Translations under genes and position numbers: made by a program
In this document: piece after piece, positions 25,088-30,512 of the stretch
How the letters are laid out: every line of letters starts with the position of its first letter
Position numbering within the stretch: position 1 is the first letter of the stretch
Assembly: GCA_023409955.1 (NCBI GenBank)
Contig: JAEYQQ010000008.1
Coordinates: forward strand, 1 to 30,512
Reading direction: 5' to 3'
Length of the DNA stretch: 30,512 nt
From: Bacillota bacterium
GTDB lineage: Bacteria; Bacillota; Clostridia; Christensenellales; Aristaeellaceae
Notes under the pieces: generated by a model
Told to the model about the DNA's origin: nothing
Seen by the model: the letters and a program-made list of their open reading frames with translations, nothing else
The model's database searches: none

Positions 25088-28000
25088 TTATAGATCATCG
25101 TCATCCAGACTGATGTCACTTAAGGCATCCTCGACGTTGAAATCTTCAAGATCATCTTCATCCAAGGTGAAGTCATCGTCGATGGCGTCTTCTCCGCTTT
25201 CCTCGGCACGGCGCGGTGTGAGTGTGCTTTCTTCTTCACTGTCAAGGTCAAGCCGCCCAGATGGAAGTTCCACCGGCTCCAGATCGTCATCATCCAGTTC
25301 ACGGATAATGATTTCCTGTTTGTCCTCAGACAGCACTTTGATGTCCAAAGACAGGGATTGCAGTTCCTTGATCAGCACCTTAAAGCTTTCCGGCACACCG
25401 GGGGCAGGGATGTTGTTGCCCTTTACGATGGATTCATAGGTCTTTACGCGGCCTACCACGTCGTCAGACTTGACGGTAAGAATTTCTTGCAGGGTATTAG
25501 CAGCGCCATAGGCTTCCAGTGCCCAAACTTCCATTTCACCAAAGCGCTGGCCGCCGAACTGGGCTTTACCACCCAAGGGCTGCTGGGTGACAAGGGAATA
25601 GGGGCCTGTGGAGCGGGCGTGCATTTTGTCATCCACCAAGTGATGGAGCTTTAAGAAGTACATATAACCGACAGTAACCGGGTTTTCAAAGGCATCGCCG
25701 GTACGGCCGTCATACAGAATGGTTTTGCCATCAGCACGCTTGCCGGCCATTTGGAGGCATTCCTCAATGTCTTCCTCTGTAGCACCGTCAAACACGGGGG
25801 TGGCAATGTGCCAGCCCAGGGCTTTGGCAGCCAGACCAAGGTGTACTTCAAGAACCTGACCCAAGTTCATACGAGAGGGAACGCCCAAGGGATTCAATAC
25901 GATTTGCAGCGGTGTACCATCGGGCATGAAGGGCATATCCTCTTCCCTTAGAATACGGGAGATAACACCCTTGTTACCATGACGGCCGGCCATCTTGTCG
26001 CCAACGCTGATTTTGCGCTTCTGAGCGATGTAGACCCGAACCATCTGGTTGACACCGGGGGAAAGTTCATCATTGTTTTCACGGGTGAAGGTTTTCACAT
26101 CCACCACGATGCCGCCCTCGCCGTGGGGTACACGCAGGGAGGTGTCACGGACTTCCCGGGCCTTTTCACCAAAGATGGCGCGCAGCAGGCGCTCTTCAGC
26201 TGTCAGCTCGGTTTCGCCCTTGGGGGTGACCTTACCTACCAGGATGTCGCCGGAACGCACTTCTGCACCGATGCGCACGACACCGAACTCATCCAGGTCT
26301 TTTACTGCATCATCGCCGACGCTGGGAATATCACGAGTGATCTCTTCCGGTCCCAGCTTGGTTTCCCGGGCTTCGGATTCGAACTCTTCGATGTGAATGG
26401 AAGTATAGACGTCTTCCTTAACCAGCTTTTCTGAGATGAGAATAGCATCTTCGTAATTGTAGCCTTCCCAGGTCATAAAGCCGATGAGTACGTTGCGGCC
26501 AAGGCCGATTTCACCTTTTTCGGTGGAAGGGCCGTCAGCCAGAAGGTCGCCTTTGGTAATTCTTTCGCCGTTATTGACCACAGGCCGCTGGTTGATACAT
26601 GTACCCTGGTTGGAACGGGCAAACTTGGTCAGGTTGTAGCGGTGACGCTCGCCATGATCATCTCTAATGACGATTTCATTGGCAGAGACCCTTTCTACAA
26701 CGCCGTTTTCCTTGGCCAGAACCACAACACCGGAGTCATGGGCAGCCTTGAATTCCATACCGGTGCCAACGATGGGCGCCTGGGGAATCAAAAGCGGAAC
26801 AGCCTGACGCTGCATGTTGGATCCCATCAGAGCGCGGGTGGCGTCATCGTTTTCAAGGAAGGGAACCATAGCGGTAGCTACGGATACCACCTGCCGGGGG
26901 CTGACGTCGATAAAGTCTACCTGGTTGAGGGGGACTTCGATGATTTCCGCTTTGTCACGTACGGTGATCCGATCGCGGACAAAGCGACCGTCGGCTTCCA
27001 ATGGTTCATTGGCCTGGGCGACTTTGTAGAAGTCTTCCTCATCGGCGGTCATGTAAACAATTTCTTCGGTGACCCGGCCTGCTGCCTTATCCACCCTGCG
27101 GTAGGGGGCTTCAATGAATCCATATTCATTGATACGGGCGTAGGTGGCCAAGGAACCGATCAGACCGATGTTGGGACCTTCAGGCGTTTCAATGGGGCAT
27201 ATCCGGGCATAATGGCTGTAGTGCACGTCGCGGACCTCGAATGAGGCGCGATCGCGGTTAAGACCGCCGGGGCCCAGGGCGGATAAGCGGCGTTTGTGCG
27301 TCAATTCCGCCAGGGGGTTTGGCTGATCCATAAACTGGCTCAGCTGGGAGGAGCCGAAAAACTCCTTGATGGCAGCGCTGACAGGGCGGATGTTAATCAG
27401 CTCGCCAGGGCGTACATCGTTGGCATCCTGAATGGCCATGCGCTCACGGACGACACGCTCCAGACGGGAAAGGCCGATGCGGATCTGGTTTTGCAAAAGC
27501 TCACCCACAGAGCGCAAGCGGCGGTTGCCCAGGTGGTCTATGTCATCGGTATGGCCAAGGCCATAGGGCAGCCCCAGCAGATAGCTAATGGAGGCCACGA
27601 TATCGTCTGTCAAAATATGCTTGGGAACAAGGCTGTGAATGTTCTCCTTGACAGCTTCCTTCAGCTGATCAGGATCTACGCTTTCCATAATCTTCTTGAG
27701 CGTAGGCAGATGTACATACTCCAAAATGCCAGCTTCTTTGGGCGGGAAGGGCAAATAGCAGGATGCATCCACAAAGTTGTTGCCGATGATGCGGTGGACA
27801 CGATTGTCCAGTTGGATGTCCACATGGTGGACACCGCTGTTTTGAATCTGTCGCGCAACATCATGCTCGATGGCATCGCCCTTTTTCACCAGCAGTTCGC
27901 CTGTTTGCGGGTCGATGATGTCATCTGCCGAAACAAGCCCTTGAATACGGGTGGCAAGGGACAGCTTCTTGTTGAACTTATAACGGCCAACACGCATCAG

Positions 28001-28801
28001 GTCATAGCGCTTAGGATCGAAGAAAAGCGAATTAAGCAGATTCCTGGCGCTCTCCTGGGTGGGAGGCTCGCCTGGCTTCTGCCGCTTATAGATTTCAATC
28101 AAACCATCTTCCTGAGACTTGGCGTTGTCACCGCGTTGGATGGTGGCCATGAGCCGCTCATCTTCGCCCATGAGGCTGATGATTTCGGCGTCGGTGCCGT
28201 AGCCAAGAGCCCTTAAAATGACGGTGATAGGCAGTTTGCGGGCGCGGTCGATGCGCACCCAGAGCACGTCATTGGAATCGGTTTCATATTCTAACCATGC
28301 ACCGCGATTGGGGATGACAGTGGCTGAGAACAAGTGTTTGCCGGCTTTGTCGATGGTCTCGCCGAAATAAACACCTGGGGAGCGGACCAACTGGCTGACG
28401 ATGACACGTTCTGCACCGTTGATGATGAAGGTGCCGTGATCGGTCATCAGCGGGAAGTCGCCCATGAAGACATCGGATTCCTTGATTTCGCCCGTTTCAC
28501 GGTTTTTCAGCCGAACGAATACTTTTAAAGGCGCCGCATATGTAAGGTCGCGTTCCTTGCAGCGCTCCACGGAATGTTTGGGTTTCTCATCCAGAGAGTA
28601 GTCAACAAACTCCAGCACCAGGTTTTCGCTGTAGTCGGTGATTGGTGAGACGTCGGCCAGGACCTCGCGCAGGTCTTCTTCCAGAAAGCGCTTGTAAGAG
28701 TTCTTCTGGATCTCGATCAGGTCGGGCATGTCCAGCACTTCGTCGATCCTGGAAAAGCTCATGCGCTTGCGCAGCTTTCCCATCTGAACCTCGTGCACCA
28801 T
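25088..28801 (-). CDS. rpoB: RNA polymerase subunit beta
   Basis: 1237 residues from the ATG at 28801 with AAGGGGTGATGG upstream. All main regions are present, including the rifampicin region GSSQLSQFMDQPNPLAE / THKRRLSALGPGGL, which keeps the Asp, His and Ser positions that most often mutate in resistant strains, so sensitivity is expected. CPIETPEGPNIGLI and the C-terminal GGKAQFGGQRFGEMEVWALEAYGA are typical. The last about 70 residues are a strongly acidic tail (IIRELDDDDLEP to SDISLDDDDL). The gene has its own promoter and leader; the upstream neighbours are hemerythrins, not rplJ-rplL. Confidence 0.98.
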   Translation of the reverse strand: MVHEVQMGKLRKRMSFSRIDEVLDMPDLIEIQKNSYKRFLEEDLREVLADVSPITDYSENLVLEFVDYSLDEKPKHSVERCKERDLTYAAPLKVFVRLKNRETGEIKESDVFMGDFPLMTDHGTFIINGAERVIVSQLVRSPGVYFGETIDKAGKHLFSATVIPNRGAWLEYETDSNDVLWVRIDRARKLPITVILRALGYGTDAEIISLMGEDERLMATIQRGDNAKSQEDGLIEIYKRQKPGEPPTQESARNLLNSLFFDPKRYDLMRVGRYKFNKKLSLATRIQGLVSADDIIDPQTGELLVKKGDAIEHDVARQIQNSGVHHVDIQLDNRVHRIIGNNFVDASCYLPFPPKEAGILEYVHLPTLKKIMESVDPDQLKEAVKENIHSLVPKHILTDDIVASISYLLGLPYGLGHTDDIDHLGNRRLRSVGELLQNQIRIGLSRLERVVRERMAIQDANDVRPGELINIRPVSAAIKEFFGSSQLSQFMDQPNPLAELTHKRRLSALGPGGLNRDRASFEVRDVHYSHYARICPIETPEGPNIGLIGSLATYARINEYGFIEAPYRRVDKAAGRVTEEIVYMTADEEDFYKVAQANEPLEADGRFVRDRITVRDKAEIIEVPLNQVDFIDVSPRQVVSVATAMVPFLENDDATRALMGSNMQRQAVPLLIPQAPIVGTGMEFKAAHDSGVVVLAKENGVVERVSANEIVIRDDHGERHRYNLTKFARSNQGTCINQRPVVNNGERITKGDLLADGPSTEKGEIGLGRNVLIGFMTWEGYNYEDAILISEKLVKEDVYTSIHIEEFESEARETKLGPEEITRDIPSVGDDAVKDLDEFGVVRIGAEVRSGDILVGKVTPKGETELTAEERLLRAIFGEKAREVRDTSLRVPHGEGGIVVDVKTFTRENNDELSPGVNQMVRVYIAQKRKISVGDKMAGRHGNKGVISRILREEDMPFMPDGTPLQIVLNPLGVPSRMNLGQVLEVHLGLAAKALGWHIATPVFDGATEEDIEECLQMAGKRADGKTILYDGRTGDAFENPVTVGYMYFLKLHHLVDDKMHARSTGPYSLVTQQPLGGKAQFGGQRFGEMEVWALEAYGAANTLQEILTVKSDDVVGRVKTYESIVKGNNIPAPGVPESFKVLIKELQSLSLDIKVLSEDKQEIIIRELDDDDLEPVELPSGRLDLDSEEESTLTPRRAEESGEDAIDDDFTLDEDDLEDFNVEDALSDISLDDDDL

Positions 28802-28951
28802 AAAAAGCCATCACCCCTTATGTTGTCCAACCAGTTTCGCTTCCGTTTGGAAATTTGCATTTTCCCGTTGCATTTTTCGGAAGGACCGTGTACAATACAT
28901 CCACAGGGAAGGACATACTTCCACACAGTAACGATACTGATGCAAGTTTAG
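28802..28951 (-). other. Structured 5' leader of rpoB
   Basis: About 145 bases of untranslated leader if transcription starts near 28945. On the plus-strand text it contains three small stems: CAGTA-ACGA-TACTG (28926-28939), GGAAG-GACATA-CTTCC (28907-28922), and CTTCCG (28840-28845) with CGGAAG (28878-28883). The last encloses a direct repeat TTGCATTTT (28855-28863 and 28868-28876). It matches no RNA family I recognise. Confidence 0.45.
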
Positions 28952-28980
28952 AGTCTATCACGATTCCCAAACCTTGTCAA
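28952..28980 (-). promoter_or_regulatory. rpoBC promoter
   Basis: On the minus strand a perfect -35 TTGACA (28975-28980), 17-base spacer ending in TGA, and TAGACT (28952-28957), i.e. an extended -10. This is a strong sigma-A type promoter directly serving rpoB. Confidence 0.8.
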
Positions 28981-29007
28981 GGCCGGGTTTTGGTTTTTTT
29001 ATGCTTT

Positions 29008-29038
29008 TGGACAGGTTTTTATCAAAAAAATCTGTCCA
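29008..29038. repeat. AT-rich hairpin upstream of the rpoB promoter
   Basis: TGGACAG (29008-29014) with CTGTCCA (29032-29038) and an inner TTTTT/AAAAA pairing. A T-run follows on the plus strand (29043-29048), but no plus-strand gene lies upstream. The rest of 28981-29160 holds no gene on either strand. Confidence 0.5.
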
Positions 29039-29101
29039 TCACTTTTTTGGCTATTATCATATGGATTTGCCAACAGCGGTCATTGCAGCAACCACTGAAA
29101 G

Positions 29102-29137
29102 AATTGCCTAGTCCGCAGCGTACGGATCAGGGCAATT
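29102..29137 (-). terminator. Possible terminator after hemerythrin 1
   Basis: AATTGCC (29102-29108) with GGCAATT (29131-29137), and an inner GTCCG/CGGAT pairing. On the minus strand CTTTC follows. Located 24 bases beyond the stop of the hemerythrin gene; a weak candidate. Confidence 0.4.
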
Positions 29138-29160
29138 GGAATCTTGGCTGGGAGCAATTT

Positions 29161-29553
29161 TCACCGCTTGGTGAATTGGGCGATTTTTTTGTCCATGGTG
29201 GAAATGTGCTGGGTCAGCCATTGCACTACGAGCTGATTGGCATTGAGGATCACCAGCAGATTGCCGCCAGATGCGGCGTAGTCGCTGCGAAGCTTGGCGA
29301 GCTGGCGGATAAACTCCGTGTGTGCCGTCTTTTGTTCGCTGTAACCGGGATAATTGATGCTGAGCATATACTTTTCTTCATCAGCAAAGTGCTTTTTTGT
29401 ATAATCCTCCAAAAAGGCCAAGAGCTCACCAACATACTCTTTTGCCTGATTGTTTTTGCCTGCCTCAAAAAGCTTGTCGGCCTTTTCAACCAATGTTTTA
29501 TGTTGTGCATCAATCTGGGGAACCCCAATGGAAAGGTTTGATGACCACGGCAT
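29161..29553 (-). CDS. Bacteriohemerythrin, copy 1
   Basis: 130 residues, a single non-heme di-iron oxygen-binding four-helix bundle. Ligand positions: His18 (DAQHKT), His55 and Glu59 (KKHFADEE), His78 (AHTEF), His116 and Asp121 (TQHISTMD). The position that is normally the first His of helix C (HxxxH) is Gln74. ATG at 29553 has GGAGGAG upstream. It is the second gene of a tandem pair, about 82 percent identical to copy 2 by eye. Roles proposed for the family are oxygen storage, delivery or detoxification in anaerobes and microaerophiles; which applies is not shown. Confidence 0.93.
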   Translation of the reverse strand: MPWSSNLSIGVPQIDAQHKTLVEKADKLFEAGKNNQAKEYVGELLAFLEDYTKKHFADEEKYMLSINYPGYSEQKTAHTEFIRQLAKLRSDYAASGGNLLVILNANQLVVQWLTQHISTMDKKIAQFTKR

Positions 29554-29580
29554 GATAACTCCTCCTTAGTATAAAAGCTG

Positions 29581-29622
29581 CTGTACGCCATGTGTTACAA
29601 TTGTATATTGTGATATGTACAG
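29581..29622 (-). promoter_or_regulatory. Palindromes upstream of hemerythrin copy 1
   Basis: A perfect 10-base palindrome TACAATTGTA (29596-29605) lies inside a longer inverted repeat CTGTAC (29581-29586) / GTACAG (29617-29622). TATACT-like sequence is found between it and the ribosome-binding site, but no -35 at 17 bases. It suggests that copy 1 has its own regulated start in addition to any read-through from copy 2. Confidence 0.35.
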
Positions 29623-29646
29623 GTGGCTCGGTAATCATTTAATAAC

Positions 29647-29688
29647 GATCCCGGTCTGCTTGCCATCTTGGCAATACAGACCGGGATC
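29647..29688 (-). terminator. Terminator-like hairpin after hemerythrin copy 2
   Basis: GATCCCGGTCTG (29647-29658) and CAGACCGGGATC (29677-29688), 12 perfect pairs, with an inner GCCA/TGGC. On the minus strand GTTATTAAATG follows, a poor U-tract. Confidence 0.65.
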
Positions 29689-29702
29689 ATTTGGGTATAA
29701 GG

Positions 29703-30095
29703 TCAGCCCTTGGCAAACTGGCCGATTTTTTTATCCATGGTAGAAATATGCTGGGTCAACCATTGGAGAACAAGCTGATTGGCATTTAATATTACAAGCA
29801 GGTTACCGCCTGAGGCAGCGTAGTCACTACGGAGCTTGGCAAGCTGCTTGATAAATTCTGCATGGGCAGTCCGCTGCTCGTTGTAAGCAGGGTATTTAAT
29901 GCTGAGCATATACCTTTCTTCATCTGCAAAGTGTTTCTTTGTATAATCCTCCAGGAAATTCAGCAATTCGCCAACATATTCCTTGGCTTGGTTGTTTCTG
30001 CCGGCTTCAAAGAGCTTTTCAGCCTTGTCAAACCATGTTTTGTGCTGGTCATCGATCATGGATACACCGACTGATAGATTGTTTGTCCAGGGCAT
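29703..30095 (-). CDS. Bacteriohemerythrin, copy 2
   Basis: 130 residues, the upstream member of the tandem pair on the minus strand. The same ligands are kept as in copy 1: His18, His55, Glu59, His78, His116 and Asp121, again with Gln74 in place of the first helix-C histidine. Differences from copy 1 are concentrated in residues 4-26 (for example Trp21-Phe22 for Leu-Val, Asp16 for Ala); the segments 34-60 and 84-124 are nearly unchanged. ATG at 30095 with AGGAGGG upstream. It has a recognisable promoter with a Fur/PerR-like site between promoter and start codon. Confidence 0.93.
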   Translation of the reverse strand: MPWTNNLSVGVSMIDDQHKTWFDKAEKLFEAGRNNQAKEYVGELLNFLEDYTKKHFADEERYMLSIKYPAYNEQRTAHAEFIKQLAKLRSDYAASGGNLLVILNANQLVLQWLTQHISTMDKKIGQFAKG

Positions 30096-30115
30096 GGTGA
30101 TCCCTCCTTCTGTGC

Positions 30116-30130
30116 TAATAATCGTTATTA
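30116..30130 (-). promoter_or_regulatory. Fur/PerR-like operator
   Basis: TAATAATCGTTATTA, a 6-3-6 palindrome. It matches 12 of 14 defined positions of the B. subtilis Fur-type 7-1-7 box TGATAATNATTATCA, and equally 12 of 14 of the PerR box TTATAATNATTATAA. It starts about 10 bases downstream of the -10, so a bound protein would cover the transcription start. Confidence 0.55.
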
Positions 30131-30139
30131 TTCGGCATC

Positions 30140-30168
30140 ATTTTACATTGAAATTTGAAGATAATCAA
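30140..30168 (-). promoter_or_regulatory. Promoter of hemerythrin copy 2
   Basis: On the minus strand TTGATT (30163-30168), 17-base spacer, TAAAAT (30140-30145). The stretch 30169-30297 upstream is AT-rich and I see no gene in it. Confidence 0.65.
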
Positions 30169-30297
30169 GTCAATGGAATAAACACGTTTGTCTTTTTAGC
30201 TTTTTTAGGCAGTCTTCAATTTTTTTGGGTAGATTTTAATTGTCATCAAATTCGGATAAAAAGACTCTTTGCACAACAAGGACTCCATCCATGACTT

Positions 30298-30351
30298 AAA
30301 AAAGACCGTTAAAGAGCATGCTGTGTTTTACACATGTTCTTTGACGGTCTT
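30298..30351 (-). terminator. Intrinsic terminator after the SpoIID-like gene
   Basis: AAGACCGT (30302-30309) with ACGGTCTT (30344-30351), an inner AAAGA/TCTTT and further pairing toward the loop. On the minus strand it ends in a run of six U (A-run 30298-30303). A textbook minus-strand terminator, in contrast to most hairpins in this window. Confidence 0.88.
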
Positions 30352-30406
30352 CCTACTTGCTGGGTTTAGCGCAATGGCCTTCATGATATGGAGTATTTCA
30401 TTATAC

Positions 30407-30512
30407 TTACCACATGGAAACCACCTGCACATTTTTGAAATATTGTTGTACGATATCTTCACCCTTCATGCCTTCCTGAGCCAGCCCATACGCACCCCAT
30501 TGAGGCATGCCG
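30407..30512 (-). CDS. SpoIID/LytB-domain protein, 3' end only
   Basis: Only the last 34 residues lie in the window, ending in TAA at 30407-30409; the gene continues beyond the right edge. The segment GMPQWGAYGLAQEGMKGED followed by IVQQYFKNVQV matches the C-terminal end of the SpoIID/LytB domain (typical pattern GMSQYGAxGMAxxGxxYxxILxxYYxGVxV). In SpoIID this domain cuts peptidoglycan stem-free glycan during engulfment of the forespore; LytB-type relatives act in other wall processes, so sporulation is possible but not proved. A strong terminator follows 55 bases downstream. Confidence 0.8.
   Translation of the reverse strand, partial: GMPQWGAYGLAQEGMKGEDIVQQYFKNVQVVSMW

Noticed and set aside
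27296..28216. 306-codon plus-strand open frame inside rpoB
   Set aside because: Antisense shadow of rpoB; the rpoB frame is fully conserved.
28855..29541. Long plus-strand open frame (228 codons) opposite hemerythrin copy 1
   Set aside because: It is antisense to a clear hemerythrin gene, has no ribosome-binding site, and its product resembles nothing.
1..30512. Mobile elements, prophage, CRISPR, tRNA or rRNA genes
   Set aside because: No transposase, integrase, phage protein, spaced direct repeats or cloverleaf/CCA sequence was recognised on either strand.

Overview
The window looks like chromosomal DNA from a Bacillota species, most likely a clostridial anaerobe of middling GC content. 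The evidence is the gene set: type III pantothenate kinase, short EpsC-type serine acetyltransferase beside cysteinyl-tRNA synthetase, radA followed by the YacL-type PIN/TRAM protein, separate rpoB and rpoC, oligoendopeptidase F, formate-tetrahydrofolate ligase, two bacteriohemerythrins, and a SpoIID-like 3' end at the right edge. Strong Shine-Dalgarno sites and frequent TTG/GTG starts (radA, rpoC, cysE, aminotransferase) fit. I see no tRNA, rRNA, CRISPR array, insertion sequence or prophage. It is mostly core genome with a few odd genes.

Layout. Bases 1-7235 (+): coaX (cut by the left edge) and hom, a canonical terminator, then ppk1, cysE, cysS, a membrane-anchored helix-hairpin-helix protein and an SCP2-domain protein. 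Bases 7240-17765 (-): a LeuB-family protein whose active site is erased, a CapA-like secreted protein, the fhs-lrp-aminotransferase run, the PHP phosphatase-pepF pair (overlapping ATGA), a GntR/FCD regulator, and an anchored metallophosphoesterase with altered metal motifs. A divergent promoter region (17766-18069) leads to radA and yacL (+). Bases 20746-28801 (-): a flavin-binding split-barrel protein, rpoC and rpoB. Bases 29161-30512 (-): two tandem hemerythrins and the end of a SpoIID/LytB-domain gene.

How the genes work together. coaX-hom and cysE-cysS supply CoA, aspartate-family amino acids, cysteine and charged tRNA-Cys. fhs, an Lrp regulator and an aminotransferase are packed as one unit, which links one-carbon and amino-acid metabolism. 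rpoB-rpoC stand alone: no ribosomal protein genes lie on either side, they have their own near-consensus promoter and a structured leader, and a 217-base spacer with two hairpins separates them. The hemerythrin pair has its own promoter with a Fur/PerR-like palindrome just downstream of the -10, suggesting control by iron or peroxide.

No complete new multi-gene system is obvious. The best leads are the catalytically erased LeuB paralogue, the metallophosphoesterase with replaced metal ligands, the cysteine-rich tail and odd translation start of serine acetyltransferase, the Gln-for-His substitution shared by both hemerythrins, the isolated rpoBC unit, and the repeated use of long GGAG/CTCC hairpins without U-tracts at gene ends.
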